Below, piece by piece: positions 6,489 through 14,141 of a stretch of DNA of 18,545 bases. Position 1 is the stretch's first letter, and each line of letters begins with the position of its first letter. The position numbers and the translations under genes were made by a program. The notes under the pieces were generated by a model. The model saw nothing but the letters and a program-made list of their open reading frames with translations, searched no databases and had not been told where the DNA came from. The stretch is from an uncultured Mycoplasmatota bacterium. GTDB taxonomy: Bacteria; Bacillota_I; Bacilli_A; RF39; UBA660. The stretch is taken from assembly GCA_948472605.1 (NCBI GenBank), contig CAOKUH010000015.1:1-18545 (forward strand), read 5' to 3'.

Positions 6489-8484
6489 TGAAGTTCTTGA
6501 AAGAATTTTATATTTAAGAGATTTAATTAATAAAGCTAATTATGAATATTATGTTTTAGATAAGCCAACACTTACAGATCAAGAGTTTGATAAATATTTA
6601 AGAGAGTTAGAAAATTTAGAATTAGAGTTTCCAGAATATGATAGTGAAACATCACCTACTAAAAAAGTTGGGGGAGAAGTAATAGATCGTTTTAAAAAAG
6701 TTATACATAAAATTCCTATGCTTTCTTTACCAGATGTTTTTGATATAATGGAAATAGAAGATTTTAATACGAGAGTAGTTAAAGAGAATATAGAGCCAAC
6801 TTATGTTTGTGAATACAAAATAGATGGTTTATCTGTTTCTCTACATTATGAACAAGGTAAGCTTATTTTTGCTTCAACTAGAGGAGATGGAATTACAGGA
6901 GAAGATATAACTCATAATGTTAAAACTATTAAAAGTGTTCCCTTAACAATTAATAAGCCAATTGATATTGAAGTTCGTGGAGAAATATATATGTCTAAAA
7001 AGGTATTAGAAGAAATAAATAAAAAAAGGGAATTAGAAGGTCAACCAATTTTACAAAATGTACGTAATGCAGCAGCAGGATCTATAAGGCAATTAGATTC
7101 AAAAATTGCAGCAGAAAGAAAATTAGATACATGGATATATCACTTACCTAATCCAGAAGATTATGGAATTGAAACTCATTCTGATGCTTTAACATTTATG
7201 AGTGAACTAGGTTTTAAAGTTAATAAAGAAGCAAATAAAATTGTTAAAGGGATTAAAGAAATAGAAGAATATATTAATAAAATTAGTAATATTCGTCATG
7301 ATCTTCCATATGAAATAGATGGAATAGTTATTAAAGTAAATTCGCTTTTATCACAAAAACAATTAGGTTTTACTTCTAAATATCCTAAATGGGCAGTTGC
7401 CTATAAATTTCCAGCAGAAGAGGTATTAACTAAGTTACAAGATATTGTTTTTACAGTAGGTAGAACAGGAAGAATTACCCCAAATGCTGTTTTAGAGCCT
7501 GTTATAGTAATGGGTTCAACTATAAAAAGAGCTACTCTTCATAATGAAGATTATGTTATTATGAAAGACTTAAAAATTGGTGATATTGTTTCGATAAGAA
7601 AAGCTGGGGATGTTATACCAGAAGTTGTGGAAGCCAAAAAAGAGCGTCGTCAAGGAAGCGAAAAAGAATTTATAATGATTAATAATTGTCCTATATGTGG
7701 GAGCGTACTAGAAAAGAAAAAAGATCAAGTTGACCATTATTGTGTGAATTTATCTTGTCCAGCCCGAAAAGTAGAGAGTTTAATTCATTTTTGTAGTCGT
7801 AAAGCAATGAATATTGATGGACTTGGAATTGAAATAATGGAAGATTTATTTAATATGGATTTTATAAGACATATACCAGATATTTATGCATTACATGAGC
7901 ATAAAAAAGATTTGATAGAATTAGAAGGATATGGGAACAAAAGCGTTGATAATTTATTGGCAGCAATAGAAGATAGTAAAAGCAATAGTTTAGAAAGATT
8001 ATTATTTGGGCTTGGTATTAGTGGAATTGGGGATAAAACAGCTTTATTACTGGTTAAAATATTTAAGAATATCGACAATTTAATGAATGCAACTTATGAT
8101 GATTTTAAAAATATAAAAGATATAGGACCAACACTTGCTGATAATTTATATAATTATTTTCATAATATAGATAACATTGAGTTAATAGAAAAATTAAAAA
8201 CTATCGGTCTAAATATGAATTATTTAGGAGAAAATGAACGTCATCATGATTTGATTAGTGGAAAAAGGTTTGTATTAACTGGAACATTAACATTTATGGA
8301 TAGAGATAGTTTAAGTAATATAATAATTGATTATGGAGGAATGACTAGTTCATCAGTAAGTAAAAAAACAGATGTAGTTATAGTTGGTGATAATCCTGGA
8401 AGTAAGTATGAAAAGGCCAAAGAACTTAATATAGAAATATGGAATGAAGAAAAAATAAAAGATATTGTTAATAACTTGGAATAA
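6478..8484 (+). CDS. ligA: NAD-dependent DNA ligase LigA
   Basis: A complete 668-residue bacterial ligase that seals nicks using NAD+. Domains in order: Ia (NMN binding, YEYYVLDKPTLTDQEFD at about 21-37); adenylation domain with catalytic Lys in EYKIDGLS (K114), then TRGDG and a VRNAAAGS segment; OB fold around VGRTGRITPNA; zinc finger with Cys 404, 407, 422 and 427; helix-hairpin-helix repeats (GLGISGIGDKTA and DIGPTLADNL); and a BRCT domain from about 590 (GKRFVLTGTLTF) to the end. Translation starts at GTG 6478, inside the preceding gene, since no in-frame ATG is near. The start site lacks a strong Shine-Dalgarno, so coupling to the upstream gene is likely. All catalytic residues seen are intact. 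Confidence 0.97.
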   Translation: MKSNEVLERILYLRDLINKANYEYYVLDKPTLTDQEFDKYLRELENLELEFPEYDSETSPTKKVGGEVIDRFKKVIHKIPMLSLPDVFDIMEIEDFNTRVVKENIEPTYVCEYKIDGLSVSLHYEQGKLIFASTRGDGITGEDITHNVKTIKSVPLTINKPIDIEVRGEIYMSKKVLEEINKKRELEGQPILQNVRNAAAGSIRQLDSKIAAERKLDTWIYHLPNPEDYGIETHSDALTFMSELGFKVNKEANKIVKGIKEIEEYINKISNIRHDLPYEIDGIVIKVNSLLSQKQLGFTSKYPKWAVAYKFPAEEVLTKLQDIVFTVGRTGRITPNAVLEPVIVMGSTIKRATLHNEDYVIMKDLKIGDIVSIRKAGDVIPEVVEAKKERRQGSEKEFIMINNCPICGSVLEKKKDQVDHYCVNLSCPARKVESLIHFCSRKAMNIDGLGIEIMEDLFNMDFIRHIPDIYALHEHKKDLIELEGYGNKSVDNLLAAIEDSKSNSLERLLFGLGISGIGDKTALLLVKIFKNIDNLMNATYDDFKNIKDIGPTLADNLYNYFHNIDNIELIEKLKTIGLNMNYLGENERHHDLISGKRFVLTGTLTFMDRDSLSNIIIDYGGMTSSSVSKKTDVVIVGDNPGSKYEKAKELNIEIWNEEKIKDIVNNLE

Positions 8485-8491
8485 CAATGTC

Positions 8492-8514
8492 TTTTTTGAA
8501 ATTGGTTCAAAAAA
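8492..8514 (+). promoter_or_regulatory. Perfect hairpin/palindrome between ligA and the membrane operon
   Basis: TTTTTTGAA (8492-8500) and TTCAAAAAA (8506-8514) are exact 9-base inverted repeats around ATTGG. There is no T tract beyond the right arm, so it is weak as a terminator for ligA. The right arm contains the putative -35 hexamer (TTCAAA, 8506-8511) of the next promoter, so it may be an operator. Both roles are inferred. Confidence 0.45.
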
Positions 8515-8534
8515 CTAGCAAAAGAGTATATAAT
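8506..8534 (+). promoter_or_regulatory. Promoter for the 8574-11949 membrane operon
   Basis: TTCAAA (8506-8511), 17-base spacer, perfect TATAAT (8529-8534), followed 40 bases later by the ATG at 8574. A second TATAAT at 8540-8545 (in GTAGTATAATTG) could give an alternative start. Confidence 0.55.
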
Positions 8535-8573
8535 GTAGTATAATTGAAATACCTTAAATAGAAGAGGTGGATA

Positions 8574-9059
8574 ATGAAAAGAATAAAAAAATTTTGGAAA
8601 GAAAATCGAGTGTTATTTGTATTATTTGTTATTATTTTGATATGTTTGATACTAGTATTAGGGGTATTTTTAAAATATTTCTTTGGTTCATCTAAGACAA
8701 GTTATGGTAATAGATTAGATGGCATAAATGAAGTAGAAGTAACTGATGATATTAAAAATAATTATATATCAAAAATGAAAGAAGATGAACTTATAAATGA
8801 TGTAACCATGAAAGTTCATGGAAAAATAATATATATATCTTTATATTTTAAGAATGAAGCTAGTTTAGTTGAAGCTCAAAGTAAAGCATTAGCTTCATTA
8901 ACAAATTTTGAAGATAATTATTTAGCATTCTATGATATTAGTTTCACTCTTAAATGTGATGCTACGGAAAGTAGTGAAGGGTTCTTAATTATGGGTGCTA
9001 AAAATGCCAATGGTAGTGGACTTGTTTGGAATAATAACACTATAGTAAATAAAGAATAG
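8574..9059 (+). CDS. Single-pass membrane-anchored hypothetical protein
   Basis: 161 residues: a short basic cytoplasmic start (MKRIKKFWKENR), one long hydrophobic helix (about 13-37, VLFVLFVIILICLILVLGVFLKYFF), then an extracellular mixed domain of about 120 residues. No cleavage site or lipobox is obvious, so it is probably a type II membrane anchor. The outer domain contains alternating strands (VTMKVHGKIIYISLYFK) and a helix EAQSKALASLTNF. I recognise no family. GAGGTGG lies three bases before the ATG. It is the first gene of an operon with a two-lobed sensor 11 bases downstream, so it may be a partner of that sensor, which is inference. Confidence 0.75.
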   Translation: MKRIKKFWKENRVLFVLFVIILICLILVLGVFLKYFFGSSKTSYGNRLDGINEVEVTDDIKNNYISKMKEDELINDVTMKVHGKIIYISLYFKNEASLVEAQSKALASLTNFEDNYLAFYDISFTLKCDATESSEGFLIMGAKNANGSGLVWNNNTIVNKE

Positions 9060-9070
9060 AGAGTGATAGT

Positions 9071-11101
9071 ATGAAAAGCAAAAAGCGTATTATTATAATT
9101 AGCGGAATATTAATAGTTTTACTTGTAACATTAATAACTTTATTATATTTTTATTTTACTGATGAAAATAGACTTTCTGCAGCAGAGAAAAGATACTTAG
9201 CTGATAATTCAACAATTGTTCAAAATATTAATGTATTAAATAATGTTAGTATATTTGGAAATAATGGTAGTGGAGTTTTCTTTGATTTTCTTGATGCTTT
9301 TTATGAAGAGTATGGTTTGAAAATTAATCCAGTGACTTATAATTTAGGTGAAACTGCAACTAATATTGCATTTACAATAAGTAATAGTAAATTAGATAAT
9401 GATTTTGTTTTTTATAAAGGACATTATGCTATTATAAGTAAAAATGAAGAAAATTTTAGTGATATATCTCATTTGAGAGGGCAAAAAATAGGTATTGTTA
9501 ATGATAATTTATCTCATGTTAGTAGTTTTCTGGATACAGCTAATTTAACTTTTATAACTTATAAAAATGCCAGTGAACTAAATACAGCTTTTAAAGAACA
9601 AAGTGATGTTAAGTATATGATTGTTCCTTTAACATTAAATTTAGAAGATATTTTAGTAAATAATTATTATGTTGCTTATCATTTAAGTGATATACCATAT
9701 TATTACAAAGTAGATATAACTAAAAATGCCACTTTAGGTTCAATATTACAAAAATTTTATAGAAAATGGGAAGAGGATAATTTTCAAAAATTATTTAAAG
9801 AGCATGAATTTATATTGTTTATTGATAAACTTAAGGTTAGTCAAACAGAAGTAGATGCTATGCAAAGTATTTCCTATAATTATGGATTTATAAGTAATGG
9901 ACCTTATGAAATATTATCTGGAGGAAATTATGGTGGAGTAATAGCTCAATACTTAAAAGAATTTATTGATTTTAGTGATACAGAAATAAAATTTACTAAG
10001 TATAAAAATTTAAATAAATTTTCTTCCGCTATTCAAAATGGAGATATAGATTTATATTTTGCTTTTTATAATGTTTCTAATAATAATTTGGAAAATGTTC
10101 ATACAAATATCGATATTAATTATAGTGTACTTGCTAAGAAAAAAGATACGATAGTTATTAACAATTTAAAATCTTTGAATGGAATAACTGCCTATGTTTT
10201 AGAAGGAACAACTTTATATGATTATTTAAAAAGTAATTATAGTATTAATTTAAAAACATATAAGAATGAAAAAGAATTAAAGAAATTACTAAAAAAGGGT
10301 GAGTATATAATTGTAGATAGCAATGTTTATTTAGCTGATAAAGACAATTTATTTGAAAACTATAGTGTAAGATTCAAAGAAAATGTAGATGCTAATTATT
10401 ATTTTAAAATAGATACAAATGAAACTTTTAGTAAATTATTTAAAAAATTTATCAATTTAAAAGATCCAGATACGACTTTATACAAAGGAATTTATAATTA
10501 TGAAATGACTTTTAGAGCTGGTACAATTACTGGAGCTATTGCAAAATATTTTATGTATATTTTAATAGTATTTATTTTCGTATTTTTGTATGCATATAAG
10601 CTTTCTAAAAAAATTAAATTAACGAAGCGAATTAAAAAAGAAGATAAACTAAAATATATTGATCAGTTAACATCTTTAAAAAATAGAAATTATTTAAATG
10701 AAAATTTAGCAAATTGGAGTCAAAATACAATATATCCTCAAGCAGTTTTAGTAATTGATTTAAATAATTTACAATATATCAATGATACTATGGGTTATGA
10801 AAAAGGTGATGAGCAAATAAAGGCGGCAGCTAATATTTTAGTAAAAACTCAACTTGATAATAGTGATATTATAAGAACTGATGGAAATGAATTTGTTATT
10901 TATTTAATTGGCTATCAATCAAAGCAACTTGCAAGTTATATTCATAAATTGAATAAGGAATTTAAGAAATTACCTTATGAGCAAGGGGCTGCTATAGGTT
11001 ATAGTATGATTGAAGATGAAATAAAATCAGTTGAAGATGCTATCAATGAAGCAGTTGAAGATGTAAAAAAACAAAAAGAAAGTAAAAAAGAGGGAATGTA
11101 A
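9071..11101 (+). CDS. Membrane sensor: tandem solute-binding-like domains plus degenerate GGDEF
   Basis: 676 residues. TM1 is at about 5-28. The outer region of about 460 residues carries two segments that look like family-3 solute-binding lobes (for instance LRGQKIGIVNDNLSHVSSFL in the first, LNGITAYVLEGTTLYDYL in the second). TM2 is at about 492-511 (YFMYILIVFIFVFLYAYKL). The cytoplasmic GGDEF-like domain runs from about 525 to 670, with YIDQLTSLKNRNYL and VLVIDLNNLQYIND as its early motifs. The signature GGDEF is replaced by DGNEF (about 603-607): the first Gly is Asp and the acidic third residue is Asn, so diguanylate cyclase activity is doubtful and the domain may only bind nucleotide. 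Architecture suggests ligand sensing across the membrane. Its stop overlaps the next ATG (TAATG), so expression is coupled to the YihY-type gene. Confidence 0.82.
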   Translation: MKSKKRIIIISGILIVLLVTLITLLYFYFTDENRLSAAEKRYLADNSTIVQNINVLNNVSIFGNNGSGVFFDFLDAFYEEYGLKINPVTYNLGETATNIAFTISNSKLDNDFVFYKGHYAIISKNEENFSDISHLRGQKIGIVNDNLSHVSSFLDTANLTFITYKNASELNTAFKEQSDVKYMIVPLTLNLEDILVNNYYVAYHLSDIPYYYKVDITKNATLGSILQKFYRKWEEDNFQKLFKEHEFILFIDKLKVSQTEVDAMQSISYNYGFISNGPYEILSGGNYGGVIAQYLKEFIDFSDTEIKFTKYKNLNKFSSAIQNGDIDLYFAFYNVSNNNLENVHTNIDINYSVLAKKKDTIVINNLKSLNGITAYVLEGTTLYDYLKSNYSINLKTYKNEKELKKLLKKGEYIIVDSNVYLADKDNLFENYSVRFKENVDANYYFKIDTNETFSKLFKKFINLKDPDTTLYKGIYNYEMTFRAGTITGAIAKYFMYILIVFIFVFLYAYKLSKKIKLTKRIKKEDKLKYIDQLTSLKNRNYLNENLANWSQNTIYPQAVLVIDLNNLQYINDTMGYEKGDEQIKAAANILVKTQLDNSDIIRTDGNEFVIYLIGYQSKQLASYIHKLNKEFKKLPYEQGAAIGYSMIEDEIKSVEDAINEAVEDVKKQKESKKEGM

Positions 11102-11949
11102 TGTTAAATCGTTTTAAAAATTTTTTAAGTAAAGTTTTTAATGTTATAAATAGGCCTGAAATGTCTGTTCTTCCTGGGCAACTTGCTTTCTTCTTTGTTT
11201 TATCAGTTGTTCCAATAGTAACACTTATTACTTATGGAGCATCTTTTTTACATTTATCACTTGATTTTATTACTAATTTTATTACAAAGGCTTTTGGAAG
11301 TGATATAGCTACTTTAATTGCCCCAATGGTTTCGGTTTCTAATATAGATTTTAGATTTTTTATAACTTTGTTGATTGGTTTTTATATTGCTAGTAATGGA
11401 GCTGCTTCAATAATAGTTTCTTCAAATGCCATCTATGGTATACCTGATTCAGATTTTTTTAGAAGAAGAATTAAAGCAATTATAATGACTATTTTAATAG
11501 TGATTTTATTTATATTTATTTTAATAGTGCCAGTTTTTGGTAAAAAAATAATAGAAGTAATTACTCTTGTAAATATGAATGCACATATTACAAAGACTAT
11601 AACTTTTACTTTTAATTTATTAAAGGGACCAATTACTTGGTTTATAATATTTTGTTTTATTAAAATTTTATATACTATGGCTCCCGATAGAAAGCTAGAA
11701 AGTGTTTATGTAAATTATGGAGCAGTTTTTACAACGATAATGTGGATTGTAGTGACAGCTATTTATTCCTATTATATTAGTAATTTTGCAAACTATGCGG
11801 TTTTTTATGGAGGGCTTGCTAACATAGTAATGTTGATGTTATGGGTTTATTTTTTAGCTTATATATTTGTTATTGGTATGGCATTAAATTATAAAGAAGA
11901 GGTTATAAAATTGGAAAAAACAGGAGTTATTAATTTGAATATTGAGTAA
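11101..11949 (+). CDS. YihY/BrkB family integral membrane protein
   Basis: 282 residues with about six membrane helices. The family opening is visible: a cytoplasmic helix, then MSVLPGQLAFFFVLSVVPIV (21-40), and later LLIGFYIASNGAASIIVSSNAIYG and MLMLWVYFLAYIFVIGMALNY. These match the UPF0761/YihY (once called RNase BN or BrkB) pattern, with conserved Ala-Phe-Phe, Ser-Asn-Ala and Pro-Asp-Arg residues (APDRKLESVYVNYGAV). The family's biochemical role is unsettled; the old RNase BN assignment is wrong. The ATG overlaps the upstream stop (TAATG) with AGAGGGA just before it. It is the last gene of the operon, and a terminator follows about 100 bases later. Confidence 0.9.
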   Translation: MLNRFKNFLSKVFNVINRPEMSVLPGQLAFFFVLSVVPIVTLITYGASFLHLSLDFITNFITKAFGSDIATLIAPMVSVSNIDFRFFITLLIGFYIASNGAASIIVSSNAIYGIPDSDFFRRRIKAIIMTILIVILFIFILIVPVFGKKIIEVITLVNMNAHITKTITFTFNLLKGPITWFIIFCFIKILYTMAPDRKLESVYVNYGAVFTTIMWIVVTAIYSYYISNFANYAVFYGGLANIVMLMLWVYFLAYIFVIGMALNYKEEVIKLEKTGVINLNIE

Positions 11950-11959
11950 ATAATAATAT

Positions 11960-11987
11960 TGTGTACCCAAGTATTATTTAGTACACA
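11960..11987 (+). other. Inverted repeat after the YihY gene
   Basis: TGTGTAC (11960-11966) and GTACACA (11981-11987) form a 7-base stem with a 14-base loop, starting 11 bases after the stop codon. No T tract follows. A perfect 10-base palindrome, TTGATATCAA, lies at 11995-12004. These may be mRNA 3' structure or a protein-binding site; the role is unknown. Confidence 0.4.
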
Positions 11988-12046
11988 TATACTTTTGATA
12001 TCAATCTTAATAATAATTATTAAAACGATATTAAAAAATAATACTT

Positions 12047-12078
12047 AAAAAGGAATAATTTTTTATGTTCCTTTTTTT
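12047..12078 (+). terminator. Intrinsic terminator of the membrane operon
   Basis: AAAAAGGAA (12047-12055) pairs with TTCCTTTTT (12068-12076) around a 12-base loop, ending in a seven-T run (12072-12078). It separates the YihY operon from the next promoter, which starts 12 bases downstream. Confidence 0.75.
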
Positions 12079-12089
12079 ATGAAAATTTA

Positions 12090-12119
12090 TTGACATATTT
12101 TATCATATATTTATATAAT
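12090..12119 (+). promoter_or_regulatory. Consensus housekeeping promoter
   Basis: A perfect TTGACA (12090-12095), 18-base spacer and perfect TATAAT (12114-12119). This is the best sigma-A type promoter in the window and predicts strong transcription of the small gene at 12139. The RBS AGAGAGG lies between it and the ATG. Confidence 0.8.
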
Positions 12120-12138
12120 AATTAAGAGAGGTTTAATA

Positions 12139-12474
12139 ATGAAAGTAAAAAATGTAAGAAATGCAAAAAATACCTTGGCTATTGTTTTAGCTTTAGAATT
12201 ATGGTTAATTGAAAGCTTTAATATTTTGCCTTCGAAAGAATTAGAATTATCAATAGGAAAAAATGAAACTGATTCATATGTTCAAGGGTTTCAAGAATCT
12301 CCTTATTTAATTAAAGAGGAGTATGAAATGGAAGAGGCTTTAGAATATAATAGAGAAAAAGAATATAGTAGAAATTTGACTAAAAAGAATAGTTATACAA
12401 ATAATTATTATCGTCGAAATGCGAGAAATTCTTTAGAAAAGCCAAATTATTATTATGATAGGAAAGATTTTTAA
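12139..12474 (+). CDS. Small Tyr/Asn-rich hypothetical protein, possibly membrane-attached
   Basis: 111 residues, unrecognised. A basic start (MKVKNVRNAKN) is followed by a hydrophobic stretch at about 12-30 (TLAIVLALELWLIESFNIL) that contains Glu residues, so it could be a poor signal or an amphipathic anchor. The rest is hydrophilic: an acidic middle (KEEYEMEEALEYNREKEY) and a basic, Tyr- and Asn-rich tail (SYTNNYYRRNARNSLEKPNYYYDRKDF begins near 85). It looks disordered. It has its own consensus promoter and a terminator overlapping its stop codon, so it forms a single-gene unit that is probably highly expressed. I cannot assign a function. Confidence 0.7.
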   Translation: MKVKNVRNAKNTLAIVLALELWLIESFNILPSKELELSIGKNETDSYVQGFQESPYLIKEEYEMEEALEYNREKEYSRNLTKKNSYTNNYYRRNARNSLEKPNYYYDRKDF

Positions 12475-12491
12475 GAAAAAAATCTTTTTTT
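12463..12491 (+). terminator. Terminator overlapping the stop codon of the small gene
   Basis: AAAGATTTTT (12463-12472) and AAAAATCTTT (12478-12487) are perfect 10-base complements with a five-base loop, running into seven T (12485-12491). The TAA stop is at the top of the stem. Confidence 0.75.
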
Positions 12492-12492
12492 G

Positions 12493-12501
12493 TGCTATAA
12501 T
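12493..12501 (+). promoter_or_regulatory. Extended -10 promoter for rlmB-sigH
   Basis: TGCTATAAT is a perfect TGnTATAAT motif placed right after the preceding T tract and 24 bases before the rlmB ATG. No -35 match is visible where it should be (the terminator stem occupies it). Confidence 0.55.
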
Positions 12502-12525
12502 ACCCTCATTAGGAGGGGATTTTTT

Positions 12526-13197
12526 ATGCTAGTATATGGTAAAAATGTGTTAAAAGATATAGAAGTTAAAAAAATAAGAAGAGTTTATTTAGCAGAAAAT
12601 TTTCATGATCGAGAAATTATGAATTATTTAGTAAATAACCATATTCATTATTTTTATCGTCCTAAAAATCAATTAGATAAGATGGTAGAACGTAATCATC
12701 AAGGTATTGTAATTGATATGGATTCTTTTCAGTATTCATCTTTAGAAAGTAGCAAGGGTGAGGAGTTTATTGTAGCTTTAGATCATTTAGAAGATACCCA
12801 TAATTTTGGAGCAATAATTAGAACTTGTGAAGCTGCTGGAGTAAAGACAATTATTATTCCTAAAGATCGCAGTGTAAGAGTTAATGATATTGTTATGAAA
12901 ACTAGTGTAGGAGCTATAGATCGTGTTAAAATTGTTTTAGTGAATAATTTATGTGAAACTTTAAAAAAATTGCAAAAAGATAATTATTTTGTATATGGAG
13001 CTTTTATGGATGGAGAAGACTATAAAACATTAGATTATAGTGGGAAAAAAATATTAGTAATAGGAAATGAAGGTAATGGAATTAGTAATATTGTCGAAAA
13101 TACCATTGATTTTAAAGTGGGAATACCAATGGAAGGTAAAGTAAATAGTTTAAATGCTAGTGTAGCAGCAGGAATTTTGATATTTGAAATGAAGTAG
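12526..13197 (+). CDS. rlmB: TrmH-family 23S rRNA 2'-O-ribose methyltransferase (RlmB-like)
   Basis: A 223-residue SPOUT methyltransferase that probably 2'-O-methylates a guanosine of 23S rRNA using S-adenosylmethionine. The N-terminal substrate-binding domain (VYGKNVLKDIEVKKIRRVYL and on) is short. The C-terminal trefoil-knot domain carries motif 1 NFGAIIRTCEAAGV, motif 2 VIGNEGNGIS and motif 3 IPMEGKVNSLNASVAAGI, with the catalytic-site Asn, Arg and Glu in place. ATG 12526 has an AGGAGGGG site; an upstream TTG in the same frame lies inside the terminator and is rejected. The length is a little shorter than the typical 245. It abuts the sigma factor gene, the Firmicutes order rlmB-(yacP)-sigH. 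Confidence 0.9.
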   Translation: MLVYGKNVLKDIEVKKIRRVYLAENFHDREIMNYLVNNHIHYFYRPKNQLDKMVERNHQGIVIDMDSFQYSSLESSKGEEFIVALDHLEDTHNFGAIIRTCEAAGVKTIIIPKDRSVRVNDIVMKTSVGAIDRVKIVLVNNLCETLKKLQKDNYFVYGAFMDGEDYKTLDYSGKKILVIGNEGNGISNIVENTIDFKVGIPMEGKVNSLNASVAAGILIFEMK

Positions 13198-13206
13198 GTG
13201 ATTAAA

Positions 13207-13830
13207 GTGAAATATGAAGAGTGTTCAGATGAAGAATTATATTCTTTAATATGTGAATCAGATGAAGATGCAAAAGATATTTTATTTATGAAGTATAAGT
13301 ATATTATTGATATTGTTATTAAAAGGTATGCTTTTTCAGGGATGAAATATGGATTTGAATATAAAGATTTATATCAAGAAGCTTTAGTTGGATTTTCAGA
13401 TGCTTTAAATTCTTATAAAGAAGATAAGAATTCTTCTATGGCAACTTTTATTACTCTTTGTGTAGATCGTAAATTACAAAATACGATAAGAAAAGCAGGA
13501 AGAATAAAGAATAAGTTTCTACTAGAAAGTTTGTCGCTTGATCATATTTATGAAGAATATGATGTACCTTTGTGTGATATTATAAGTGATAATAATGATA
13601 ATGATCCACTAAATAACATTACTAAAGATGAAGATTTTGATGAGCTTGTTTTGTTTATTGAGAAATCTTTATCATCTAGTGAATATGAAGTTTATAAATT
13701 ATTAATTTCAGGTTTAAATTATAATGAAATTGCTGGGGTTTTAAAAAGAAGTCCTAAACAAATTGATAACGCTATTCAAAGAATTAAAAATAAAGTTAAA
13801 GAAATATTGAAATTACGTGAAAGTGTGTAA
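13207..13830 (+). CDS. sigH: Sigma-70 family RNA polymerase sigma factor, SigH-like
   Basis: About 207 residues. Region 2 spans about 25-95: helix KYKYIIDIVIKRYAF, then YKDLYQEALVGFSDALNSYKED (region 2.2 core) and MATFITLCVDRKLQNTIRKAGR (2.3-2.4). Region 4 spans about 150-200 with helix-turn-helix LNYNEIAGVLKRSPKQIDNAIQRIKNKV. Region 3 is replaced by an acidic linker (CDIISDNNDNDPLNN). The pattern and the gene order rlmB-sigH-secE-nusG both match SigH/Spo0H, the alternative sigma factor for competence and early sporulation in Bacillus; its regulon here is unknown. GTG 13207 is preferred because AGGTG lies 6 bases upstream. GTG 13198, directly after the rlmB stop, is the alternative. Confidence 0.82.
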   Translation: MKYEECSDEELYSLICESDEDAKDILFMKYKYIIDIVIKRYAFSGMKYGFEYKDLYQEALVGFSDALNSYKEDKNSSMATFITLCVDRKLQNTIRKAGRIKNKFLLESLSLDHIYEEYDVPLCDIISDNNDNDPLNNITKDEDFDELVLFIEKSLSSSEYEVYKLLISGLNYNEIAGVLKRSPKQIDNAIQRIKNKVKEILKLRESV

Positions 13831-13846
13831 TTTATGCCAAAAGTCA

Positions 13847-13875
13847 TTGATTTTTAATATTTTTTATGTTAAATT
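13847..13875 (+). promoter_or_regulatory. Candidate promoter for secE-nusG
   Basis: TTGATT (13847-13852), 17-base spacer and TAAATT (13870-13875) with a TG one base upstream (TGTTAAATT), so an extended -10. It lies 54 bases before the secE ATG. Confidence 0.4.
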
Positions 13876-13884
13876 ATTTTTAAC

Positions 13885-13905
13885 AAGCACGAAAGTGTTT
13901 TTATT
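13885..13905 (+). other. GAAA-tetraloop hairpin in the secE leader
   Basis: AAGCAC (13885-13890) pairs with GTGTTT (13895-13900, one G-U) around a GAAA tetraloop, then TTATTTT. It could be a weak terminator or attenuator between the sigma gene and secE, or a leader element. It is placed downstream of the candidate promoter. Confidence 0.5.
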
Positions 13906-13928
13906 TTGGAAAAAAAGAGGAGTTTTGT

Positions 13929-14141
13929 ATGGCAAAGCAAAAAGATAAGAAGAAAAAAAATACAAAGAAAAAAGAAGGATTTTTTAAAGGGGTAAGATTA
14001 GAACTTAAAAAGGTTTCATGGCCTGATAAGAAAGATGTTATAAAATATTCTTTAGCTACATTAGTATTTTGCATAATTCTTGTTTTATTCTTTCAATTAT
14101 TAGATTTAGGTTTATCAGTTGTAAAAGGGGTGTTTAATTAA
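13929..14141 (+). CDS. secE: Preprotein translocase subunit SecE
   Basis: 70 residues, the usual size for the one-helix Gram-positive SecE. A Lys-rich cytoplasmic tail (KQKDKKKKNTKKKEG) is followed by the conserved amphipathic segment FFKGVRLELKKVSWPDKKDV (about 18-37, with the invariant VSWP) and a single membrane helix (about 41-62, SLATLVFCIILVLFFQLLDLGL). It clamps SecY in the SecYEG channel. RBS GAGGAG lies just upstream. The TAA overlaps the nusG ATG (TAATG), so the two are translationally coupled, as is usual for secE-nusG. Confidence 0.95.
   Translation: MAKQKDKKKKNTKKKEGFFKGVRLELKKVSWPDKKDVIKYSLATLVFCIILVLFFQLLDLGLSVVKGVFN

Noticed and set aside
7884..8078. Antisense small frame within ligA
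   Set aside because: It overlaps conserved helix-hairpin-helix coding sequence and has no ribosome site or recognisable product.
12490..12525. TTG start extending rlmB by 12 residues
   Set aside because: It begins inside the T tract of the preceding terminator and ahead of the -10 box; ATG 12526 has a strong ribosome site and the family-like N terminus.
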